From Chiridota heheva (lineage: Eukaryota > Echinodermata > Holothuroidea > Apodida > Chiridotidae), in contig JAIGNY010001912.1 in assembly GCA_020152595.1 (NCBI GenBank), positions 111,001-175,000 of the forward strand: DNA of 64,000 nucleotides, in the 5' to 3' direction. A model generated the notes under the pieces. The model saw nothing but the letters and a program-made list of their open reading frames with translations. It ran no database searches and was not told where the DNA came from. Positions within the stretch are counted from its first letter, which is position 1, and every line of letters starts with the position of its first letter. A program made the position numbers and the translations under genes. Below, one piece after another: positions 53,638-64,000 of the stretch.

Positions 53638-54191
53638 TGATTTATGTCAGTTCCGTAACACTAACGTCCGTGCCAAAACAAAAAAAATCCCAATCACCAA
53701 ATTGTATAAATCATTGGTCAGTACTATTTTGCGCACTAAGTTCTGATTAAATTGAAGTGTTTTATTAAAATTTATTCATTAGATAAGCCAATATAAAACA
53801 TTTTACGTGTATTTTGTGACCAATCCAAGTAATTTTCGAGTACAACTTGTTACATACGCATTGTATCTTTCCGCAATGCGAGTACTAGTCTTGAACAAAT
53901 ACACCTTAAATTGAGTTAAATCATAAAGGGCATTAAATGAACATTTTTATCTGGAAAAATAATGCAAATTAAAATCAACAAGTATACAATTTTAGACTCG
54001 TATACCATTTTTTACGAAATCAGTCATTAACTTAAATGTATACCGTGATTTTTAAAGCTTGTATAAAAAAGCACGCTGGAACAAGTATGGCGTCCATAAA
54101 CGCATCACGTTTTCCCCACACTGTATGTATAAGAAGTTTCGTCTCTCGGCCTTCGGCTTGTAGTATAAGACGAATGACGTCACGCTCACTG

Positions 54192-55539
54192 GCGTAACTA
54201 TGCAATTTTATGTGTAAAACATTGCACCGCTTTTTCTTCTAAGCGAAAATTTATACACCTTTAAATTTCAAAACCTAATCTTAACTAGAAAGCAACTCAG
54301 TTAGTCTAAGAAAACAATTACCTTAATCATTACATTTTACAAAGCCACATTCCTGAGAAAATGAGCCTTTTTTACACACTTACTTTGCTATTTAGTTGTT
54401 CACGGCTTCAGAAATGGAACAGTAGTTAGGCATCACTGCGTAATTTGAACGTACTCGAGCGAAATCCGGACGCTCTGTCACGTGAGCGAATATGCTTTAA
54501 TGCGCGAGCGTTCCCAAGTAAAATCAGGAACAAATGGCCGAAGAAGGACGCAGGTCATCACGTTGTACGCTTGCGCTTCGATGCGTTATTAGGTTTAAAT
54601 TTTTCTTTTCATAAGACTAAAATTCGTACTTATTTTACCATATTTCCTTTAAACTTGACCAAGTTTTTGAAATTAATTTTAATAATTTCCCAATTTGACT
54701 TAACAACCGGGCAGGAAGCATTTAACCAGGAAGGTACAATCCTCTTAAGGGAAACGTCCTCCCCCTGCCCAATCGTCCTACTCCTCTGGGCCCACATTCA
54801 TTTCATAGAAAATATTTTGATATACTTTAAATGTCAAAATGTAGTATTTTTGCAAATTTAAAAGAAAATTTTATCTAAGTCGGTTTAAAATGTGCAATTT
54901 CACAGCTTTGTTATAAAAGATTTGTGTGCAAACATGGAAAAGTATGCCAATTTGTGTGTTACTCTTGTCATGTATATGAACGGGACATAGTCTCTATTGT
55001 CTTATGTAAATCCATTGTTTTTAACCCTCTGCATGCCATTTTTTTTTGAAAAAGGAAGATAATTCTAATGAAGAGGATTTGATGCCGGAGAAGGCATTTT
55101 AAACATTTTAAAATTAAATGAAAAAAAAGCAAAGAATTTTGAGACGTTTTCCTTTTCATACATTACATTTTTTTAAAGATATTTCAAAACAAATTCAAGC
55201 TTTTAAAATGTAAAGACTATGAAACTCATAATGTAATGCTCTTTTCAGTGGTTAAATAGCACAAATATTTATGCCCAAATTACGTAGTCACCTAAACTTC
55301 CGGATTAGGGCATGAAAGCATGCGCATTGAAAATCGTGTCCCACACAATATAGAAAAAAAAATCAATGGCCTACAACACGTGTCCACAAAATTCTAATCG
55401 CAAAATTATTTTCGATATAAAAACTGTATTTATTTAATCTAAAAAATCGATAAAGTGTTCCGCAAAGAATAAAATATCAAAAATTACGAAATTTCTCTAT
55501 AAAAACGGAAAATGAGCCATAAATGATGTGCGTCATTAA
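54192..55539. other. No gene confirmed; 138-codon frame noted
   Basis: The longest non-repetitive frame in the window is at 54445-54861 on the + strand. Its first third is CpG-rich and basic (RNKWPKKDAGHHVVRLRFDA) and the rest is AT-rich and hydrophobic. The abrupt composition change and the lack of a known domain argue against one protein. An exon or promoter near 54450-54580 remains possible. Confidence 0.3.
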
Positions 55540-55740
55540 GAAAAAATGAAGTATTTCCGACATGTTAAAGAAAATCCGAAAATTGAAGAAAACTTTCCAA
55601 AAATTACAGGAAATTTACCGAAAATTGGAAAAAATTGGCCGAAAAGGAAATAGATTTCTTGAAAATCGAAAATATTGTTTCGAAAATTGATGGAAAATTG
55701 GCTAAAAATATCCGAAAATGAGCAAAACTTCTCTATGATA
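55540..55740. repeat. Degenerate CGAAAATTG array
   Basis: Units such as CCGAAAATTGAAGAAAA and CCGAAAATTGGAAAAAATTGG at irregular spacing of about 20-30 bp. Same style as 2850, 6190 (inverted) and 32880. It runs directly into the CATA array. Confidence 0.65.
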
Positions 55741-55744
55741 CATT

Positions 55745-55850
55745 CATACATACATACATACATACATACATACATACATACATACATACATACATACATA
55801 CATACATACATACATACATACATACATACATACATACATACACACACATA
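55745..55850. repeat. (CATA)n microsatellite, about 106 bp
   Basis: About 26 uninterrupted CATA/TACA units ending in CACACACATACACG. The Cys/Met/Tyr/Val and His/Thr/Tyr/Ile frames through it are artefacts. Confidence 0.97.
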
Positions 55851-55913
55851 CACGTTTCTGCAATATGCTTCTTCAATGTCATGCTGGTATCCAGCCAAAC
55901 ACCCAGTCTTATC

Positions 55914-56060
55914 AACCAGAAAATTAGTATATTCATATTAACCAGAAAATTAGTATATTCATATTAACCAGAAAATTAGTATATTCATATTAACCAGAAA
56001 ATTAGTATATTCATATTAACCAGAACATTATTATATTCAAATTAGCCAGAAATTAGTATA
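55914..56060 (+). repeat. 26-bp tandem repeat, about 5.5 units
   Basis: CCAGAAAATTAGTATATTCA plus TATTAA repeats at 55916, 55942, 55968, 55994 and 56020, with a partial unit at 56046. The first units are identical and the last two are degenerate. Units are contiguous with no spacers, so this is a minisatellite. Confidence 0.92.
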
Positions 56061-56942
56061 CCGTTGTGTTGTAAATATTTCCTTAAGTTACTCTTGTCCA
56101 TGTGTATCTGTACTTAAAACAAGGTAATAGCTTTTCTGTACTGAGATGCGTATACATACCATACGGGATCTACTTACAGTTTCCTTACAGAGAAAGTTGG
56201 GAGTAAAAGTAGAGTTCTTTTGAAGTAACTTAAATCCCCTTATCCTTAACTTTAATTCCCTTATATTAGTGTGGCCATCTAGCCTTAGCTGAGAAGCAGG
56301 ATTTTGATAAAGGAGTTTTATAAGGTGATAGATGGTAGAAAAACGGTGGAAATTGAAAAACTAAGGAGTCAGTAAGAGGGAACAAAGAGAGAAGGTTATT
56401 TGAGAGAAGAAATGTTGTGAGATAACTTCAAATAGAATTGAGAAGAAATTGTAAAATTGTCCTGCGTGATTACTGGAGAACGTTTTGTGTACAAAGCTAG
56501 ATAAACATTTGATTTTTGTGGGGAACCTCTGAAAGTACGCCCTCACTTTTCGATCTGGTGCTCCTTTAACTCAATATTCTATTGTATTACTATCACGTCT
56601 TCACATCCTTGCACATGACACTTTCCGAGGCTTCGCCAGTGGGCCCTGGTTATTTGTGTGAGCCATTTGTTTTTGCCTGACATGACCATTAATATGTGAT
56701 AACAGTTTTCAATGTGCATTCAACTTAATTGCTACATATAACTTTATTTCACTCTTTTCTACACAAATCATATAGGTAGAGACATTTAAACTTCATTTAT
56801 TTAAAGTTGGGATCCTTTTTTACCTCTTTGCTTTCTTTTTGTCCTTTTTGTTTATTCAAGATGAACATGCATGACCACGGAACTTATCCTTTAAAAATCA
56901 GTATTTGATTTAATTAACACTTTTACTAGTTCTCATGAAATC
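56061..56942. other. No gene recognised
   Basis: No exon is supported. A single CGAGGCTTCGCCAGTGGGCC segment near 56625 resembles the C-rich motif of the 29.4-30.0 kb array. Confidence 0.4.
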
Positions 56943-57345
56943 TAAAAATTGGATTGTGATACAACTTGCATAATATACACGTAATTCCAAGGTTTTTTTT
57001 GACATCAGTTGGTTCGTTTTTTATTGAAATATGAATAACTACAAACATATAAAGATACAAAGCAATTAAAGGTAATGATTCATGCCTTTTTCTCCACATA
57101 ATACATGAGGAACTAGAAAAACAACAAAGAGTAAAAATAAATTAAAAATTGATTGTGATACAACTTGTATAACATACACGTAAATCCAAGGATATTTTTT
57201 TTTTTTGACATCAGTTGGTTCGTTCTTTATTGAATATGAATAACTACAAACATATAAAGATACAAAGCAATCAAAAATAATGATTCATGCCTTTTTCTCC
57301 ACATAATGCATGAAAAACTAGAAAAACAACCGAGAGTAAAAATAA
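56943..57345 (+). repeat. Tandem duplication of a 199-bp unit
   Basis: GATTGTGATACAACTTG begins at 56952 and 57151. Both units continue with CACGTAA, CCAAGG, a poly-T tract, GACATCAGTTGGTTCGTT, AATAACTACAAACATATAAA and TTCATGCCTTTTTCTCCACA. Identity is high apart from small indels at homopolymers, so the duplication is fairly recent. Confidence 0.9.
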
Positions 57346-57768
<423 letters not shown>

Positions 57769-58033
57769 TTATATTGATTTATAAATTTGAAGACAGTCAC
57801 AATGAATCATGGAAACTAATTAATGTGGGGGACACTTTTCAACATGTGTACTTAAGACCTCTTTCTTCAACTATATGTGACATTATATGTGTGGATGGAC
57901 CAAAATGAGCTTTCCTACCATGTTCTTGTTGTCTAGTTATCTGGTCATAGAAATTAACGGATTACCTTGCATTCTAAGATACTTTCAGGAAAAAACTAAT
58001 TGTAGATTGACTTTTTTTTTTAAATGACCGCAG

Positions 58034-58317
58034 ACGCGAAAGACCTACATATCTTGCTGTCTATGCATGCTACTGACACCTTCGAGCGCTGGACGAAGTT
58101 TGAATCAGTTGATATTACAAAACATTTGATTCGAAAATTGAGTCCTATTTACAGTCTGCGCATCTCAGTAAAATGGAGCATTTCTCACATTTGCTCGGAC
58201 ATCTTTCATTTGAAGTTTAATGTACATCTGGAAAGATGGAATTGCATGCTAGTTATGGGGCCAGTTGATACTTCCAAAACTCTACGGATATTATCTGATG
58301 GTTTTCAAGGAACTTAA
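58034..58317 (+). CDS. Possible 3'-terminal exon, unidentified protein
   Basis: A branch-like CTAAT near 57996, a T10 tract and CAG ending at 58033 form a good acceptor. The frame is open from there for 93 full codons to TAA at 58315-58317. The peptide has normal-looking composition (for example HATDTFERWTKFESVDITKH, LERWNCMLVMGPVDTSKTLR) but matches no family I recognise. There are no membrane segments or clear motifs. An in-frame ATG at 58024 would lie in the polypyrimidine/acceptor region and is not needed if the exon is spliced. A downstream AATAAA lies near 58574. No upstream exon was found, so this could be a chance open frame or a decayed gene fragment. Confidence 0.3.
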
Positions 58318-58984
58318 AGTGTGACTCATTAATTAAGTATTTGACATATTTGGAGTTTCCATTCGAAATGTAACACAAACTGTCAAATTTAGAGAAAACA
58401 AATTTTTACATGTCTAGTTGCAAAACATTACATAGGAATTTACATTAAAACTTGTACATGTAAAGGCAAATTGATTGTTGTCTTAGTTCAAACAAACTTA
58501 AGTCTATATAACGGACAATCAGGTATGATAGGAAGGAACAACTGTTTATTTTAAGAAGCAAATCTGCTGAGAATAAAAATGCATTTCAGTAACGAACGTT
58601 ATTTTCTTACAGTATATGGGATACACAAAAAGAAGCGTTTCAAACTGGAATAATAGTTCAGTTAACCCAAGCAAATTATAATCTCATATACTAGGCAGAT
58701 AATTGCTAAAAACAACTGTATAGCTACTGCAAAAATTACCCCTCATATAGATTATTCATCTGATCAGAAATTATTATATTATTCTAAAAGAACTTCTGCT
58801 GGAATATATGAAACAAATCATTGTGTATATGGTATAAAGTATCATACATTTGCAGCCCATTCGATACAATAATGCTTAATATATGAACATCTGGACGATC
58901 CCCTTGTTACATAATCCATAAGATGATTGGTTCTAATATAACAAAAATTGTTTTCTTGGTTGTCCTTAATTTGTATAAGCAGCC
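58318..58984. other. Possible 3' UTR, then unannotated sequence
   Basis: No exon is supported. An AATAAA hexamer near 58574 could serve the candidate exon at 58034-58317. Confidence 0.3.
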
Positions 58985-59495
58985 TAGTCAGGTCTTATTG
59001 TCAGTATGCTATTTAGGTTTAAGAATCCCTTAAATGAGAACGATAAGTTTATTTGGAACAGGTTCGACGAAGTGCCACTAGACTTCTTCCCGAAGTAAAA
59101 AATCTTTCTTATGCATCAAGGTTGCGAATTCTTGGTTGACCACGCTAGAATTGAGAAAAGTACGTGGCGATATGATTCAGATTTTTAAATTCCTATCTGC
59201 CAGTGATGACCATACCTGTAATTTTATGCATGTTTTAGGTTATCCTCATTTGACACGTGGTAATACTTTTAAGTTAACCAAATAGTTATCACGGATTGAT
59301 ATTCGGCGTTTTGGCTATTGCTTGAGTGGTTAGTTAGCTCCAATTTTATTCACATTTTCAAAGTTAACATAAATAACTTTCGAGCGTCTGATTTTGTATG
59401 TTTTTCTGCATTTCCTTTTTTGTGGTGCTAGTTTGGGATTTTTTTAGGGGGTTAATAACTTTTCATAGCCCGTCATCTCAATATGTTATGTTACC
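58985..59495 (+). pseudogene. Decayed non-LTR retrotransposon ORF2 C-terminus (CR1/L2-like)
   Basis: Frame-shifted remnants of the region after the reverse transcriptase domain. VRSY..QYA lies near 58988. ATRLLPEVKNLSYASRLRIL lies at 59074-59133. A one-base frameshift at 59136 is followed by LTTLELRKVRGDMIQIFKFL and TRGNTFKLTK. SRLD-type and WN..LP-type remnants follow, interrupted by several stops. This block order is characteristic of CR1/L2/Jockey-type ORF2 C-termini. The 3' tail (TAGCCCGTCATCTCAATATG, then TTATGTTA) matches that of the short copy at 53461-53637, so both belong to one family. No catalytic reverse transcriptase motif remains in this truncated copy. Confidence 0.85.
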
Positions 59496-61214
59496 CAAAA
59501 ATATCAAAAACATGCATAGATACAAATTTTAATTGCCTATATTTGACTTGTATGTTATATAATGTATCGTGTCAGTATAGAATCAATCAAAGTCGGCTAT
59601 TTCTGTAAGATGTGTACAACTTTTCCATTTGTTATTTATTATTAATAATGCTTGTTCAGGCATCGTCCACGATAACGCATTTGAATAAATGCAACGAAAA
59701 AATGTAACAAAACTGTAACACTGTAATTTGAAGTAAGTGATATACCTAAAATATGTGTATTATTATCTATAAAATATCTTCTTGTTACTAAAAATAAGCC
59801 TTGAAGTAAACAAAACTCTTCCTTAGAATTTGGGTTTCTGTCCACGGGAGAAAATGTGAATATTGATCGGCAATGATTTGCATTTCAAAAGAAAATGAAC
59901 TATTATTTGAACAAGTGACATATGACCAACGATATAACAAATTGTTGTGTCTGAAGTAGATGAAGGCCTAATGTAAAATTACTTAGATAAATGTATCACT
60001 TAGATGTCATTTCAGCCTGCTTTCAGGTATTCTAGAAAGCTAATAAAATGTCTTGCATAATGTTGCATTTCATAAGTGAATGATTATTATACAACAATGA
60101 TAAATGCCAATAGTTCTCTCAGTCCGTGTTAAGTTCTTAGTCAGAAAATATTGTAGCGTTTACATATTAGCCACTCTCATCCCCTTCTCTAATTCCCCCA
60201 TCCACTTTTTATTTAGACATGGTTTGGTACAGCTTCAATTCGTGAAGTTATACTTGATAAGTTTTACTTTTCAAACTAAAATACGTACAGGCTTATGAAG
60301 TGTTGATCAACCTGACGCCTGAGGTTGGGTGTTGGTTTCATGCACCTTGAGTTTTCCTTCTCGTAAATTTGCAAAGCAGATGTTCATAACAAAAAATCCC
60401 AAGAAAGCGCATGAAAAGTCTATTTACTTTTCATTCGAATTTTCTGAAGACGAAAGGAGGGGGTGCTGACAGTTACTTCGATTTCATAAACTAGAGCTCT
60501 GGTCGGGGGTGGTTATTTTATAACGGTCTTTTCAGGTTTTCACACATATCAGTACCCACTTCAATACCTGTAAGGTAAAAATTCCTGTGATGGATGAGCT
60601 TCAATGAGTGATAATGATTGTACATATTACTTACATAAAACCACGACGTGCAACTGATTTGACAAAGAAATATGAGAGTACTTTCAATCGACTATTATGA
60701 TGTGTTCAGGAAAAATCATTTTATTTCGTGCATGAATGTAAATAAGGGGTTTTATCTATATATCAACAGTGCAAAGCGCAACATAAGAGCTAGTAAATTG
60801 TAGTTGTAACCTATAGTGACGAAAACGTGAGCTGTTTATCTTTAAAGGATTTAAAAATGTATTGAACGACAGACGGTTTAACCAATTTGTGTGTTTTTTT
60901 GATATTTATGATTTGTATGCATTTTCTCCTGTTATTTGTAAATGAAAGATGTCGTTAATTCACAACTTTTCGTGTTTGCAAAGGTAAGAAATGGTAACAA
61001 TCAATTTTATGATCTTTCCGAGCCAAAAATTCAGAACCTGGTTGTATCTTTCAAACAAGCTTTTAACGATAAAAAGACAATATTCAGATCAGGTTTGCGA
61101 CACGCATGGGTACCATAAGACCTCAAGCATCAGAGACACGTGTGCGTAATGGGTGAAGCGTCTAGCTGTCACGTGTCCATGTGATGTCTTGTGAGATTTG
61201 GTATCGTTTCCTAG
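59496..61214. other. No gene confirmed; presumed intron or intergenic sequence
   Basis: No exon is supported by sequence alone. Minor frames at 59642-59845 (minus) and 60104-60298 (plus) lack motifs. If the exon at 61215 is real, at least the right part of this stretch is intron. Confidence 0.35.
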
Positions 61215-61410
61215 CCAGAAGACGACAGTTCTTATGAAACTCATTCAAGAAGAAAGAAGGAATTTGTCCCCTAAGAAAAGGAAAAAGAATGGCAGATGTG
61301 TTAAACAACTGTCATCCTGCGTGGATGGAATGCAAAATATCAAACGCAAGCTGAGTTTCAACACTGTACTGGAACAGAGACTTTCGGAACTAGGCAATTA
61401 CACAACTTAA
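61215..61410 (+). CDS. Possible 3'-terminal exon, Lys/Arg-rich C-terminus
   Basis: GTTTCCTAG ending at 61214 is an acceptor-like site. The following 64-codon frame ends in TAA at 61408-61410. The peptide is strongly basic and hydrophilic (QEERRNLSPKKRKKNGRCVK, then KRKLSFNTVLEQRLSELG). SPKKRKKNGR would serve as a nuclear localisation signal and the last 20 residues could form a short amphipathic helix. Codon use and composition differ clearly from the AT-rich surroundings. A long AT-rich segment follows, with AATAAA at 61821-61826 and a GT-rich segment just beyond, as expected of a 3' UTR. An alternative acceptor CCAG ending at 61218 would keep the frame. Family not recognised and upstream exons not found. 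Confidence 0.45.
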
Positions 61411-61840
61411 TGAAATAGAGGAAATTTGGACAAATATAGACAAAATAATTTGTAATCAATTGCAATCGTATACATTTTAGCTTAATTCATTTTATTATTG
61501 TGAACATTGCATTATGTCTTATTATTGATATGCATTTAAAAATATACATTTTTGTGTATATTTATCTAAACAAGACGTAGTTTGACATGAATGTATTACA
61601 AGTATTAATCTATTTATCAAATATAAGAGTAGGAGTTCTACTTGTACTGTTGTACTGTATTTGAACAATTACTGCACTTAAACTTTGAGTGTGAAGTTTT
61701 GACCACAGTGTTAAGCTTTTTATTCGTTATGCCTTAAAAACTCGAGAAAATATTGTATGAAATTTGTTTTGTGAATAATTCTATGTTTATATGTATCAAT
61801 GGGCAATGGTTCGGTTTGCCAATAAACTGAATGATTATTC
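61411..61840 (+). other. Probable 3' UTR of the 61.2-kb exon
   Basis: An AT-rich non-coding stretch between the stop codon and the polyadenylation signal, about 410 bp. Confidence 0.4.
61821..61826 (+). promoter_or_regulatory. Candidate polyadenylation signal AATAAA
   Basis: Canonical hexamer about 410 bp after the stop of the 61.2-kb exon, with GT-rich sequence (TTTGGTCATGTTGGTTC) about 55-70 bases downstream. Confidence 0.45.
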
Positions 61841-63223
61841 TGTAAAGACGGCGGTATTTACCTTACTGTTAACGGCTTTGTTTGGTCATGTTGGTTCTAT
61901 CTGGTTCATTTTTTTCATTCAAATGCCCATGCAATGTTTTGTTAAAGTATCATCAGTTTAAATGTACGCAATTGTTCATATATATGTGAATTACCTAAAA
62001 AGTGCCCACTAACCAAGTGTTATAAACAGGAATAAAGTTCAGTAGGAAACAATGACCGAAGCCAACCTTAGTATCTCGGTAGATGATAAACGGATTAGGA
62101 AATTAGAATGTAAATAATTGTGGTGCTCCATCATTTACCATTTACCATAATTAAGAAGACGAATCATGTGCCGATGACTATAGAACAAAAAAATTGGAAT
62201 CTCTTATTGCAAGAATTTCGGGCGGCACTTGACAAAGCGATATGGTGATTTTATAATCCCTACCTAACAACAGAAATACAACAAAATATAGAAGGGTCTT
62301 CATTTGGAATAGATGATGAATGAAATAATTCCTTTGTGTATGGATGTGTTAACAAACTCATTTGTAAGCAGTATATCATCTCTTTGAAATAAGAGTGATA
62401 GTCGCCTGCATATACACACGGGTATAATTAGCAATCCATCACGGTACTCAGTCGAAATCGATTAAATGTTTCAAAGATGAAGATAAAATGAAACAGATGA
62501 AATCTCAATTAGTAACATCGTCTTGACGGGTTTCCTGCTCAATCGTCAACTTTTATCACCCACACGATAAAAGTATATAGTTGTCTCTTGTACCTTCCTA
62601 CGGTCGAATGGTCCCAGAATGATGAGATTATTACTTATTTTGTGTCATTTTTTACTTAATTCTGTGTTCCTCTTCGCCAGTTTTATTTGTTGAGCTAGCC
62701 ATGCATGATAAGTTAACGCATCGTGAACCCGTGCTATCCTAGCTGGTTAACTGCCACGGGCATCATATATTTATGATAGAAATTCGATATGAATTAGTGT
62801 AAAATCTTTATGGAGTTGTAAGCGCATGTATCTGGAAGAATGAGCCTGCCTTAATTGATCTCATATATCATAATATGTTTAAGGGTATGAAATTGTGATA
62901 ATTTAACTTTATTGTTAATTGTAATTCTCTTTTAGTTTAGGAGTACAGGGATTTAGATTACAAGGTATTAGTAATGAGTCAGTGACAGAAATATTGGCAA
63001 TTTGTTGGTTTTTATAATTGATGTTATGATTATGACCCGATTATGCTTTTAGAATGTTCTTTCATTTCTTTGTTATCCTGTAATATGGCAGTTTATCTTA
63101 GAACATCTACAACTTGGTCCAAATGTGCAGTTTATGTTGTACAAATTAAAAGATGGTTAAAAGGAAATTTTGATAATTCAGATTTCATGTTGTACATGTG
63201 TTAATTTCCATTACTTTTAGACA
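61841..63223. other. 1.4 kb without a recognisable gene
   Basis: AT-rich, with no exon, RNA gene or repeat that I can support. Confidence 0.4.
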
Positions 63224-63547
63224 TGATGCATATAAAGTTTGCATGATGGCTTTTGCACATAGAGGATATGGATAAAGATTTTTGAGATATTTTGTTCTTC
63301 TTTGTTTCATATATACAGTATTTATTTCTTCTAGTTAAAATGAAATATATTCTACCAAATTCTACTACTTTTTTACTTTGTTTTTTTGTCGCGTAAGATT
63401 TGAAAACGTATTGTAACTTTGATACGAGAATAACAATAATGAAAGTATGTCTTTTAATTTCTTATTTTCTAATTTATAAATTATCACTGATGTTCGTAGC
63501 ACTTAACTAAGCCGTGTATATGTGAAAACATGTGTAAACATTGTTTC

Positions 63548-63549
<2 letters not shown>

Positions 63550-63636
<87 letters not shown>
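63550..63636. repeat. (TA)n microsatellite at the centre of the palindrome
   Basis: About 87 bp of alternating TA at the symmetry centre. TA arrays are self-complementary and may have grown from, or stabilised, the hairpin. Confidence 0.95.
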
Positions 63637-63642
<6 letters not shown>

Positions 63643-63950
63643 TTTGTACGTATATACATGTATATTAAAAACAATATTTATACATGTATACATGTTTTTG
63701 ACATCTACCCGTTTTAGTTAAGTGCTACGAACATCAGTGATAATTTAAAAATAAAAAATAAGAAGTTAACATACTTTCATTATTGTTGTACGCGCATCAA
63801 ACTTGCAATATCTTTTCAAATCTTTTATGACAAAAGAAAAAGTAGTAGATTTTAGTAGAATATATTAATTTAAACTATGAGAAATAAATACTGTATATAT
63901 GAAACAAAGAGGAACAAAATATCTCAACCCAAATCTTCATCTCCATATCC

Positions 63951-64000
63951 TCTATGTGCAAAAACCATCTATGTGCAAAACCCATCTATGTGCAAAAATC
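63951..64000 (+). repeat. 17-bp tandem repeat, about 3 units, at the window end
   Basis: TCTATGTGCAAAAACCA begins at 63951, with near-identical units at 63968 and 63985. The left arm of the palindrome has only one such unit, so the amplification came after the palindrome formed. Confidence 0.85.

Larger units (their letters stand above)
63224..64000. repeat. Large imperfect palindrome running to the window edge
   Basis: Left arm about 63240-63545, right arm about 63640-63968, centre near 63612. A perfect 33-base pairing joins 63478-63510 and 63714-63746 (AAATTATCACTGATG... with its complement). Further out, AACAATAATGAAAGTATGT, AAAATCT..CTACT blocks, TTTGTTTCATATATACAGTA and GCACATAGAGGATATGG all have inverted partners on the right. 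The loop is the (TA)n array. The structure probably continues past base 64000. Confidence 0.85.

Noticed and set aside
54445-54861. 138-codon frame as a gene
   Set aside because: Composition shifts abruptly from CpG-rich basic to AT-rich hydrophobic. There is no domain or splice support, so it is noted only as an unresolved frame.
55536-55941. Cys-Met-Tyr-Val and His-Thr-Tyr-Ile open frames near 55.7 kb
   Set aside because: These are produced by the (CATA)n microsatellite and the adjoining degenerate array, with no conserved domain at either end.
55914-56060. 26-bp repeats considered as a CRISPR array
   Set aside because: The units are contiguous with no spacers, there are no cas genes, and the setting is eukaryotic. 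It is a minisatellite.

Overview
The window looks like a gene-poor, AT-rich stretch of a metazoan nuclear genome. I see no bacterial-style operons, no long uninterrupted coding frames, no rRNA and no intact tRNA. Large (TA)n arrays, frequent AGGCCTA/TAGGCCTA motifs, a CR1/L2-like non-LTR retrotransposon tail, tRNA-derived SINE material and many inverted-repeat elements would fit a marine invertebrate deuterostome, most simply an echinoderm. That assignment is inference from sequence style, not from a diagnostic gene. Nothing in the window is a complete protein-coding gene. The best coding evidence is three possible 3'-terminal exons on the + strand: 27580-27828 (best supported), 58034-58317 and 61215-61410. 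Each has an acceptor-like AG, an open frame and a stop, and 61215-61410 also has a well-placed AATAAA. Their upstream exons were not found. Most of the rest is repetitive. The dominant component is one family of large terminal-inverted-repeat (TIR) elements with termini CAGAGAG...CTCTCTG. Copy D is 15361-19672, copy B 35628-40587 and copy C 49107-54191. A rearranged copy A ends at 14285, and a lone right end lies at 511-543. D and C have matching or nearly matching 7-bp flanking duplications and B has a degenerate one. B, C and A share an interior. D shares the ends but, by eye, not the interior. None shows a recognisable transposase, so all appear non-autonomous. Layout from the left: 0-1.5 kb holds a lone TIR end and a medium-repeat copy carrying a nested MITE. 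2.5-4.8 kb is a tandem duplication, one copy of which is interrupted by a 0.92-kb insertion containing a SINE. 5.6 kb is a (TA)n array, 6.2-6.7 kb a degenerate GAAAATT array, and 8.0-8.2 kb a GGTCAAATTTGACC inverted repeat. 11.5-19.7 kb holds copies A and D. 20.2-23.0 kb holds three (TA)n arrays. 26.4-27.5 kb holds tandem arrays directly upstream of the 27.6-kb exon, and 28.1-30.1 kb holds three further repeat arrays. 32.2-32.7 kb is a long foldback and 35.6-40.6 kb is copy B. 41.8-49.1 kb is a nested cluster of small TIR elements. 49.1-54.2 kb is copy C, which carries its own (TA)n array and a LINE 3' end. 55.5-57.8 kb holds tandem repeats, 59.0-59.5 kb a decayed LINE, and the last ~760 bases an imperfect palindrome centred on a (TA)n array that runs to the window edge. 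Several insertions can be dated relative to one another, because another copy in the same window preserves the empty site.
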